Source: Gemmatimonadota bacterium (GTDB taxonomy: Bacteria > Gemmatimonadota > Gemmatimonadetes > Gemmatimonadales > GWC2-71-9). From it: a stretch of DNA of 12,685 nt. The stretch is taken from positions 1 to 12,685 of the forward strand of contig JAOTWK010000055.1 of NCBI GenBank assembly GCA_029862935.1, given 5' to 3'. Within the stretch, counting starts at the first letter, position 1. The number at the start of each line of letters is the position of its first letter. A model generated the notes under the pieces. The model was given only the letters and a program-made list of their open reading frames with translations, made no database searches and was not told the DNA's origin. Positions 6,725 through 12,685 of this stretch are shown in pieces. Both the position numbers and the translations under genes were made by a program.

Positions 6725-7246
6725 ATGAACATGCGGACTGCCGTTGTACTCGGGGCGCTGCTGCTACTCACGGCACAGGCGCTCGACGCGCAGCGGGCGC
6801 GTGTGTGGGCTGGGCGGCGCGGCGTGGGGCGGCCAGCGGTGGAGCTTGGGATTCGCACCGGATACGACTTCGATGTGGACGCTGTGCTTGTTGGGGCGCA
6901 GTTGCGGTTGCCGATCGGTCCCACGATCGAGGTCGTGCCCAGTGCGGACTACTACTTCGTGAGTGACGGGACGGCGTGGCAGGTGAACGCCGACGTCATG
7001 GTGCGCACTGGGTTCTTGCAGCTCCTGTACGGCGGCGTGGGTGGTGCGCTCACACACCGGCCGTTCACGGTTTCTGATTTCACCGTGCCGGATGACACCA
7101 AGTGGGGTCTCAACTTGTCCGCCGGCGTGTCGACGCCGCGGTTCCTCCCGTGGCGCGTGAGGCCCTACGCCGAGGCGCGCTGGACGTTCGTGAGCGAGTA
7201 TGACACGCAGTTCGCGATTGTGGGGGGAGCCAACTTACGATGGTAG
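6725..7246 (+). CDS. Small outer-membrane beta-barrel protein
   Basis: About 173 residues from ATG 6725. In-frame ATGs at 6713 and 6731 are equally possible; all precede the same signal peptide (MRTAVVLGALLLLTAQALDA, cleavage at Ala-Gln). The mature chain alternates polar and hydrophobic residues in strands separated by turns: VELGIRTGYDF, AVLVGAQLRLPIG, IEVVPSADYYF, QVNADVMVRTG, LQLLYGGVGGALT, KWGLNLSAGVST, VRPYAEARWTFV and FAIVGGANLRW. About eight strands and a C-terminal Trp fit a small OmpA/OmpW-like barrel. No motif identifies a transported substrate. The same reading frame stays open leftward to 6056, but that part is antisense to the metalloprotease gene and has no coding character. 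The stop codon lies inside the inverted repeat that separates it from the convergent FHA gene. Confidence 0.8.
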   Translation: MNMRTAVVLGALLLLTAQALDAQRARVWAGRRGVGRPAVELGIRTGYDFDVDAVLVGAQLRLPIGPTIEVVPSADYYFVSDGTAWQVNADVMVRTGFLQLLYGGVGGALTHRPFTVSDFTVPDDTKWGLNLSAGVSTPRFLPWRVRPYAEARWTFVSEYDTQFAIVGGANLRW

Positions 7247-7300
7247 GATCGTAGGAGAGCACGGGGGTACATGCGGCGGCCTCCCCCGTATCATCCTACC
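7242..7300. terminator. Nested inverted repeat between convergent genes, probable bidirectional terminator
   Basis: The outer arms GGTAGGAT (7242-7249) and ATCCTACC (7293-7300) enclose inner arms ACGGGGG (7261-7267) and CCCCCGT (7283-7289), with a 15-base loop. The structure lies between two genes whose ends face each other and could stop transcription from both sides. The left arm includes the TAG of the barrel-protein gene. There is no clear T run on either side. Confidence 0.55.
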
Positions 7301-7336
7301 GCCTTACGGTCTGACTGCTCCATTCATTGCTGCAAC

Positions 7337-8794
7337 TCACCGATCGGCCGCGACGTCCTCCGCGGCAACCGTGTCGCTCGGTGGCACGGGCGGCGCGAAG
7401 TCGAATCCGAAGTAACTGGGATTCTCGCCAATCACCGCCGCCGACACGATGCTGAACACATACCCATACGTTTCGCGCGGGATGCGCTTGTCATACTTGG
7501 TGAGCAGATTCCAGAAGTTCCGCTCGCGCGGCGACTCGGGGAGCGAGCGGATCAGTCGAATGATGTTGCCCTGGCCCCAATTGTACGACGCCATTACCAA
7601 CAAGCCTGACGCCTGTGCATCGGTGGTGTAGATGTCGTACAGGTACTTGGCGGCAGCACGGGTGGCCTTCTCGAAATTGTGCCGATCGTCCAACGGGTCA
7701 TGCCTCGGTTGTCCGACCAAGGGGCCGGGATTGAGCCCGTACTCCCTTCCGGTGGACGGAAGAAACTGCCACATCCCTTTCGCAAAGCCATAGCGCGTCG
7801 CCGGACCGACCGCCTCCCGCTTGAATCGACTCTCCTGCAACGCCAAGTAGAAGAACTCGGGCGGTAGGTGGTGCTCCAGCATGATCTGGGCAATGCGCGG
7901 ACCGTAATCGTTCGCTTCCGCTCGTGCGATCGCTTCCCGTAGTCCGCCGATTCTTTTCCACCGCTCGACATAGCGCAGCACCTCGTTCACGAACTCGCGC
8001 GGCACGTTCACCTCGGACTCGCCGAACCGATGGATCACGCGGTAGACGAGACGGCGGTCTTCTCTGGTGTTGTCGCTGTAGATGCCAAGCGCCTCCACAA
8101 ATTCTTGATACCGCCGCTCCAGCTCGGCACGCTGCTCGCGATAGGACTGGCGTTCGGTCGCTGTCAGTTGCAGCCGACTCACCTCGAGCTCGAGTGCCTT
8201 CGTGCTGTAGAACAGCTCGGCGGCCGCCGCGCGTTGCCGCTTGATCTGCTGCCGCTGCCAATACGCGTATCCAGCGATGGTGACGGCTACTGCTGCCAGC
8301 AGGCCGATGGCGATGAGGTACTTCTTGGCAAACCGCCGCCGCTGGCTCACCACGATGCGGCGCATCCGCTCCGTGCGATCGCTCATGTCGGCCGGCGGTG
8401 TGGAGCCGAAATAGCGCTCGGCGATGGCACTCACGCGTAGCGGCTCGGCGACAGTCGGGCGCAGGCCGCTCTCCACACCGAGTGGCGTGAGCAGCAGCAG
8501 CGGCCCATTGTAGCCGAGGCGCACCTGCAAGGGCTGACTGACCGAGATGCCCTCGACCTGTGTCCCGTGGGCAAACGTTCCGTTCGTGCTGCCCAGGTCG
8601 CGGATGCGCCATCTGTCCTTGTCGAACACCACCTCAGCATGACGCGCGCTCACCACATCGTGTTCGATCGCCACGTCGGCACCGGCGCGCCCAATCACAA
8701 AGGAGCGGTTGAACTCCCACGAGTCGGGTTGACCTACCAACTCGACACGCATGGTGGTGACGCGAGACTGCGGTTCGGGCGTGGTCTTCGACAC
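7337..8794 (-). CDS. FHA domain-transmembrane-SLT lytic transglycosylase fusion protein
   Basis: 485 residues in several modules. An FHA domain spans about 16-105, with the phosphothreonine-binding signature GR (35-36), SARH (49-52) and DLGSTNGTF (66-74). A linker leads to a transmembrane helix (about 159-178, LIAIGLLAAVAVTIAGYAYW). A charged coiled coil follows (180-235), then a lytic transglycosylase SLT domain (about 300-455) with ALQESRF holding the likely catalytic Glu321, GMWQF (340-344) and ASYNWGQGN (402-410), as in MltD/Slt family 1. The FHA part should face the cytoplasm and the transglycosylase the periplasm. This would let Ser/Thr phosphorylation in the cytoplasm influence murein cleavage, which is an inference. 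The start is a GTG preceded by AGGAGA with 7-base spacing, better than ATG 8752. No kinase gene is in the window. Confidence 0.92.
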   Translation of the reverse strand: MSKTTPEPQSRVTTMRVELVGQPDSWEFNRSFVIGRAGADVAIEHDVVSARHAEVVFDKDRWRIRDLGSTNGTFAHGTQVEGISVSQPLQVRLGYNGPLLLLTPLGVESGLRPTVAEPLRVSAIAERYFGSTPPADMSDRTERMRRIVVSQRRRFAKKYLIAIGLLAAVAVTIAGYAYWQRQQIKRQRAAAAELFYSTKALELEVSRLQLTATERQSYREQRAELERRYQEFVEALGIYSDNTREDRRLVYRVIHRFGESEVNVPREFVNEVLRYVERWKRIGGLREAIARAEANDYGPRIAQIMLEHHLPPEFFYLALQESRFKREAVGPATRYGFAKGMWQFLPSTGREYGLNPGPLVGQPRHDPLDDRHNFEKATRAAAKYLYDIYTTDAQASGLLVMASYNWGQGNIIRLIRSLPESPRERNFWNLLTKYDKRIPRETYGYVFSIVSAAVIGENPSYFGFDFAPPVPPSDTVAAEDVAADR

Positions 8795-9097
8795 GTCGGG
8801 GTCTCCTGGGGCACGTCGGGGGCAGGAGCGATTATGTGTCGCCTACCGGTGGTGCCTTGCAAAAAATGCACCGAATGCCAGAAGGTGCAAACTCATGGGC
8901 CCGGATTGGCACGGTGCTCAATGCCCGTCTGCAGACTAGTGCGAGGTTGATTTCGCGAAGTGACCAGGGCTGCGCTCCTGGAACGGCGGCCGCGTCCCAC
9001 GTAGATTTGTTGGCGGCTCGGGGCATGTCCGTCGCTTCAGCCCGCCTCGTTCGGTCACACGAGGCTTCGGAAGCAGGCTCCTCACAAAAGGAACACG
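8795..9097. other. Divergent intergenic region upstream of the FHA gene and the amidohydrolase operon
   Basis: This 303-bp spacer carries the FHA gene's ribosome-binding site (TCTCCT, 8802-8807, plus strand) and the amidohydrolase gene's site (AAAGGA, 9087-9092). It also contains a possible 38-codon gene (8834-8950). Promoters for both directions must lie here or inside the neighbouring genes, but none matches a consensus well enough to place. The stretch after 8950 shows no recognisable gene. Confidence 0.45.
8834..8950 (+). CDS. Possible 38-residue cysteine-rich peptide
   Basis: An ATG at 8834 follows AGGAG with 5-base spacing and opens 38 codons ending in TGA at 8948-8950. The peptide contains six cysteines (residues 2, 9, 12, 15, 28, 33). 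Cys9, Cys12 and Cys15 form CKKCTEC, and His21 and the CSMPVC pair follow. Such a layout could bind zinc or an iron-sulfur cluster. The same frame is open upstream to 8567, but that part is antisense to the FHA gene. No family is recognised. It precedes the amidohydrolase gene by 147 bp on the same strand. The good ribosome-binding site and cysteine density support it, but its length makes chance possible. Confidence 0.3.
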   Translation: MCRLPVVPCKKCTECQKVQTHGPGLARCSMPVCRLVRG

Positions 9098-9886
9098 ATG
9101 CAGGACACGCTGTGGCAGGTGACGGAGGGTGATGGTCCCCTCGTGGCGCTCGCCATCCATGACGGCCACTCGGTTCGGTCCGAGGTGGCCGCCCGACTGG
9201 CACTCGACGATGATGCCCGGTTGCGGGAGGAAGACCCGTACACCGCGCGGTGGACCGCGCTCGCGCCGACCCGAATCGTGGTGTCGCGGTCTCGGTTTGA
9301 GGTGGATCTCAACCGCCCCCGCGATCGGGCGGTCTATCGAGAGCCAAGCGACGCGTGGGGGCTCGACCTGTGGCGGTCGCCGCTCCCTGACGACCTGGTG
9401 GAACGGAGTCTCGCGCAATACGACGAGTTCTACGCCACGATACATGATGTGCTCGAACGGGTCATTCGGCGCGCCGGGCAATTCGTTGTTTACGATCTGC
9501 ACTCGTACAACCACCGGCGAGATGGTCCGGATGCCGCTCCCGCCGACCCGGACGCGAACCCGCAAGTCAACCTGGGAACGGGCAGCATGGATCGACAACG
9601 CTGGGCGCCGGTGGTCGACCGGTTCGTGGAGGGACTTCGAGCATGGCCATTCCCTGGCGGTGGACTCGATGTGCGGGAAAACGTGAAGTTCCGAGGCGGA
9701 CACCTGTCTCGCTGGATTCATGAGACATTTCCGGGTGCCGGATGTGCACTGGCGATCGAATTCAAGAAGTTCTTCATGGACGAGTGGACCGGTCAGCCCA
9801 ACGAAGAAGCCATCGATGCCATCGGCCGAGCTCTCACAGCGACCACGACCGGAGTCCTGGACGAACTACCGCGGTGTTCGGGTTGA
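9098..9886 (+). CDS. N-formylglutamate amidohydrolase-family protein
   Basis: 262 residues. The N-terminal AIHDGH (19-24), SRFEVDLNRPR (65-75), VYDLHSYNHRR (131-141), GGHLSRW (200-206) and LAIEFKKFFMDEW (218-230) match the N-formylglutamate amidohydrolase/HutG-type family, which are metal-dependent amidases with a phosphorylase/hydrolase-like fold. In histidine breakdown the classical enzyme releases formate from N-formylglutamate. No other hut gene is nearby, so this protein more likely hydrolyses another N-acyl or amide substrate connected to the next two genes. AAAGGA five bases upstream supports ATG 9098. Its stop is only 6 bp from the next start, so the genes are co-transcribed. Family assignment is firm; substrate is unknown. 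Confidence 0.88.
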   Translation: MQDTLWQVTEGDGPLVALAIHDGHSVRSEVAARLALDDDARLREEDPYTARWTALAPTRIVVSRSRFEVDLNRPRDRAVYREPSDAWGLDLWRSPLPDDLVERSLAQYDEFYATIHDVLERVIRRAGQFVVYDLHSYNHRRDGPDAAPADPDANPQVNLGTGSMDRQRWAPVVDRFVEGLRAWPFPGGGLDVRENVKFRGGHLSRWIHETFPGAGCALAIEFKKFFMDEWTGQPNEEAIDAIGRALTATTTGVLDELPRCSG

Positions 9887-9892
9887 TCACCG

Positions 9893-11815
9893 GTGAGTGA
9901 ATCGAAACCCAAGACACGCCTTCTCACCGATCGCTCGATCGGACTCATCGCGAAGCGACTCGCTGAAGGAAAGCGTGTCCGCCGCACGCTGCCCGAGCGT
10001 GGCCGGCTACACGTCGACCGGCCTCTGCCGTTTCTCTGCGTGTACCGCCGACCGACGCGACGAGCGGATGCCGGTACCGACAAACTGATTACGACGGAGC
10101 CGTCGTATCTGATCGCGCCGGCTGCGGGGGCGTTTCGTCGACAGCTCAGTGCGCTGGTCAGAGGACTCGTTGAACCAATGGTCGACGAGTTTGGTGCGTT
10201 TCTTCTGCTCGAAGTATGGTCGGGCCCGGCCGCCGAGCACCAGGAGGCTCAACAGAACGGGCCCACAGCACCCCGGTTCCGCATCTTCGCTCCGCGCAAC
10301 GAGGAGCCGCACGACTTTCTCGACGAGTTCCGTGCCGCCTTGAGCCGAGTTCGAGTGCGCCGGCAGAAGGCTCGAGTTTCCGTTCAAAGAGGAACAGTCA
10401 AACCGTCGCAGGGTACGACGCCGATCCTGTCGCGTGCGGAGGCGGCCGAGCTCGGGTGCACGGTGCTTGGTCTGGAAGTCGCGCCAGTCTATCGGAACCC
10501 CGACACCGGTGACGTCTATCCGCTCGTGTTGCGGGAGTTGCGCCGCAGCCTGAGCCGCGCGTTGCGGAGGGGCTTCTACGAGTTCACCCGCAAGCGGACC
10601 ACGCACAAGCCTCGCCATTTCCACATGTTGGGTCGCAAGGCGGTGGTGCAGGCTGTCTGGAAGGTCGACGCCGGGCTGGCAGATGTTGCCGATCGGTTCG
10701 ACTTTCTGCTCCAGGTCACTCCGGTGAACGCGGCCGCGGCCTGGCAGGACTTTTCCCGCAAGCGCTACGAGAGCGAGCCGACGTTCCACTACAGGCCGCT
10801 CGAAGCCGACCCCGTGGTGCTCAAGCGAACGCTCTATGAAGTGCCCGTCGAACGCATCGAGGATCCGACACTGGCGTTTCTGTTTCGGGAGAAGCTGGAC
10901 GAGGTGGACCGCCAGATCACCATGATGCACGACATCAACACGAGACGCTTCGTGCACGGGAGCCTTCAGTTGTTCGGCGACGTTGACGACACCTTGGTGG
11001 AAGTCGCGGAACAGCTGCTGGAGCAAATTCCCGCCAGGGCGCGCGATGATTCACGAGGCGGCCATTTGGATGCGACCGCGTTTGCCGCGCGTGCCAGGAA
11101 AGAGATCGCGTTCTATCGAGAGAAGTGGCCGCAGGTCACCGCTGCGGTCGAGATCCGATCGGATGTCCCGGCAGGTCTCATGGTATCGCGCGGTTCCCTA
11201 TTGATAGGGGACAGTACCAGGATTCCTCGAGCTCGCGCGCGAGCACTCCTGTGCCATGAGATCGGTACCCATGTGTTAACGTACTATAACGGCCGGGCGC
11301 AGCCGTTTCGCCAGTTGTATCTGGGGTTGGCAGGCTACGAGGCCTTGCAGGAAGGTCTCGCAGTGCTCGCGGAGTACTTGGTCGGTGGTCTCAGCCGGCC
11401 CCGATTGCGGCTACTGGCGGCCCGTGTCGTCGCCGTCCGTCGGATGATCGAAGGCGCATCTTTCCTCGAGACGTTCGCCGAGCTGACCGACCGGTACGGC
11501 TTCGATCGCCGCACTTCCTTCGTGGTAGCGATGCGTGTGTTTCGCGGTGGCGGGCTCACCAAGGACGCCGTCTACTTGCGAGGACTGCTCGATGTGTTGT
11601 CGTACCTCAGGAATGGCGGCGAGCTCGATTCGCTGTTCGTGGGCAAGATCGCGACCGAGCACGTCAACCTCGTAAGGGAGCTCAAGTGGCGTGGCGTGTT
11701 ACGGGAGTCCCCGTTGAGACCTCGCCACCTCGACGACAAAGCGGCCGTTGCGCGGCTCAAGCACGTCTGCAGCGGCGTCACGGTGATTGATCTCGTTCAG
11801 GAGGCAAAGAAATGA
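9893..11815 (+). CDS. DUF1704 / QEGLA-motif metallopeptidase homologue (MATCAP-like)
   Basis: 640 residues from a GTG start. The opening (LLTDRSIGLIAKRLAEGKRVRRTLP, then LPFLCVYRRP) is the N-terminal region found in this family. The C-terminal half (about 310-600) is the DUF1704 domain: CHEIGTH (454-460) gives an HExxxH metal site with Glu456, and YEALQEGLA (482-490) gives the QEGLA motif, where Glu487 is a plausible third ligand. Bacterial members are usually annotated 'flavohemoglobin expression-modulating QEGLA motif protein' from genome co-occurrence only. The eukaryotic MATCAP enzymes of the same family are carboxypeptidases that remove the terminal tyrosine of tubulin. A peptidase or amidase role is therefore a reasonable inference here. 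No signal peptide is present, so it is cytoplasmic. Its last codons overlap the next gene (ATGA), implying translational coupling to the ATP-grasp ligase. No flavohemoglobin gene is in the window. Confidence 0.9.
   Translation: MSESKPKTRLLTDRSIGLIAKRLAEGKRVRRTLPERGRLHVDRPLPFLCVYRRPTRRADAGTDKLITTEPSYLIAPAAGAFRRQLSALVRGLVEPMVDEFGAFLLLEVWSGPAAEHQEAQQNGPTAPRFRIFAPRNEEPHDFLDEFRAALSRVRVRRQKARVSVQRGTVKPSQGTTPILSRAEAAELGCTVLGLEVAPVYRNPDTGDVYPLVLRELRRSLSRALRRGFYEFTRKRTTHKPRHFHMLGRKAVVQAVWKVDAGLADVADRFDFLLQVTPVNAAAAWQDFSRKRYESEPTFHYRPLEADPVVLKRTLYEVPVERIEDPTLAFLFREKLDEVDRQITMMHDINTRRFVHGSLQLFGDVDDTLVEVAEQLLEQIPARARDDSRGGHLDATAFAARARKEIAFYREKWPQVTAAVEIRSDVPAGLMVSRGSLLIGDSTRIPRARARALLCHEIGTHVLTYYNGRAQPFRQLYLGLAGYEALQEGLAVLAEYLVGGLSRPRLRLLAARVVAVRRMIEGASFLETFAELTDRYGFDRRTSFVVAMRVFRGGGLTKDAVYLRGLLDVLSYLRNGGELDSLFVGKIATEHVNLVRELKWRGVLRESPLRPRHLDDKAAVARLKHVCSGVTVIDLVQEAKK
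11799..11804 (+). promoter_or_regulatory. Strong ribosome-binding site of the ATP-grasp gene
   Basis: AGGAGG is a perfect Shine-Dalgarno core, 7 bases before ATG 11812, and lies within the last codons of the upstream gene. With the 4-base ATGA overlap it indicates coupled, efficient translation of the ligase. It also fixes the start of that gene. Confidence 0.8.
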
Positions 11816-12685
11816 AGCTTGGGTTCGTGGTTAACGATGTGAAAACAGAAGAGGCGGGCTACACGACCAGTCGCCTTGCAGTCGCCGCCATCAACTTGGG
11901 GCACGAAGTATGGGTGATGGGGGTGGGCGACATGGCATATGACCCGGACGACACGGTGAGTGCTCGGGCCGTCCGAGCGCCGAAGGCCAAGTACAAGACG
12001 TCCGAAAGCTATCTCAAGGATCTCAGTGGTCCCAAGGCGGTCAAGGATCGGATCGCGGTTGACGAGTTGGATGTCCTCATGCTGAGAAACGACCCTGCCT
12101 CGGACGCCATTGCTCGGCCCTGGGCGGCCGGAGCCGGCCACGTCTTCGGTCGGGTGGCGATGCGGCACGGCGTGGCAGTCTTCAACGATCCCAATGGTCT
12201 CTCCAAGGCCACGAACAAGATGTACTTCCAAGGGTTTCCCGAGGAAGTCCGTCCCCGGACCTTGATCACGCGTGACCGCGCGGAAATCAAGGCCTTTGCC
12301 AAGGAAGAGGGGGGCTCGATCGTCCTCAAGCCACTCCAGGGTTCCGGCGGCGAGAGTGTGTTCTTGGTTCGACCGGACGATGTCCCCAATCTCAACCAGA
12401 TGATCGATGCCGTCAGCCGCGACGGCTACGTGATCGCCCAGGAATACCTTCCCGCCGCCGCAGAGGGTGACATGCGGCTGTTTCTCATGAACGGTTTGCC
12501 GCTGCGGTACAAGGGGAAGTACGCGGCATTCCGTCGTGTGCGGACCGGTGGGGACATGCGCTCAAACATTCACGCCGGTGGCAAGTTGCGTCAGGCCGAG
12601 ATCGACTCAACCGCCCTGCGCATCGCCGACATGGTTCGCCCCAAGTTGGTGCAGGACGGCATGTTCTTGGTGGGACTCGACGGCG
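11812..12685 (+). CDS. ATP-grasp ligase related to glutathione synthetase (GshB-like), 3' end missing
   Basis: 291 codons are visible and the frame is open at the right edge; GshB is about 315-320 residues, so little may be missing. MKLGFVVNDV and the following segment form the N-terminal Rossmann-like domain. LRNDP (91-95) and NDPNGL (125-130), then KATNKMYF (132-139), match the GshB region before the ATP-grasp domain. VLKPLQGSGGESVF (171-184) is the ATP-binding glycine-rich loop, AQEYLPAAAEGDMRLFLMNG (209-228) the central domain motif, and RSNIHAGGK (250-258) the substrate/Mg loop. The family joins a carboxylate to an amine through an acyl-phosphate. Glutathione synthesis itself is possible, but no gshA is seen, and the neighbours suggest a more specialised ligase. 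Confidence 0.9.
   Translation, partial: MKLGFVVNDVKTEEAGYTTSRLAVAAINLGHEVWVMGVGDMAYDPDDTVSARAVRAPKAKYKTSESYLKDLSGPKAVKDRIAVDELDVLMLRNDPASDAIARPWAAGAGHVFGRVAMRHGVAVFNDPNGLSKATNKMYFQGFPEEVRPRTLITRDRAEIKAFAKEEGGSIVLKPLQGSGGESVFLVRPDDVPNLNQMIDAVSRDGYVIAQEYLPAAAEGDMRLFLMNGLPLRYKGKYAAFRRVRTGGDMRSNIHAGGKLRQAEIDSTALRIADMVRPKLVQDGMFLVGLDG

Noticed and set aside
7698..8612. 304-codon minus-strand frame overlapping the FHA-transglycosylase gene
   Set aside because: It is an out-of-frame shadow rich in Arg, Ala and His with no domain, while the other frame has clear FHA and SLT motifs.
10007..11026. 339-codon minus-strand frame opposite the DUF1704 gene
   Set aside because: It is an antisense shadow created by high GC. 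The plus frame carries recognised family motifs.

Overview
The window is about 12.7 kb of GC-rich (roughly 60-65%) bacterial chromosome from a didermic (Gram-negative type) organism. Evidence for an outer membrane is a lipoprotein, a small beta-barrel protein ending in an aromatic residue, a periplasmic-type lytic transglycosylase and several Sec signal peptides. The large secreted zinc metalloprotease, FHA-transglycosylase fusion, DUF4097 protein and short MutS homologue resemble soil lineages such as Gemmatimonadota. No phylogenetic marker gene is present, so that placement is an inference.

Left part (1-2550). A VOC/glyoxalase-fold gene runs off the left edge on the minus strand, preceded by a short MutS-family ATPase on the same strand. 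Upstream of mutS is a segment that looks like a solitary integron gene cassette on the minus strand. It holds a lipoprotein gene of the DUF4440/SnoaL-like (NTF2-fold) family and a well-formed attC-like recombination site of about 150 bp at 1684-1834. The same 10-bp core sequence stands at the other end (2540-2549). No integrase gene is in the window.

Middle part (2550-8800). A DUF4097 protein with eight DTGSG-like repeats is on the plus strand, followed by a terminator-like hairpin. A secreted 812-residue zinc metalloprotease with a complete HExxHxxGxxH site is on the minus strand. Diverging from it is a small outer-membrane beta-barrel gene. Then comes a nested inverted repeat between convergent genes, and a minus-strand gene fusing an FHA domain, a transmembrane helix, a coiled coil and an SLT lytic transglycosylase domain.

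Right part (8800-12685). After a spacer that may encode a 38-residue cysteine-rich peptide, three tightly packed plus-strand genes form an operon: an N-formylglutamate amidohydrolase-family protein, a DUF1704 'QEGLA' metallopeptidase homologue and an ATP-grasp glutathione-synthetase-like ligase. The last is cut by the right edge. DUF1704 is the family of the eukaryotic tubulin detyrosinase MATCAP, and tubulin tyrosine ligase has an ATP-grasp-type fold. The pairing therefore suggests an enzyme set that adds and removes a residue or amide cap on an unknown peptide or small molecule. This operon and the lone cassette are the two most interesting parts of the window.
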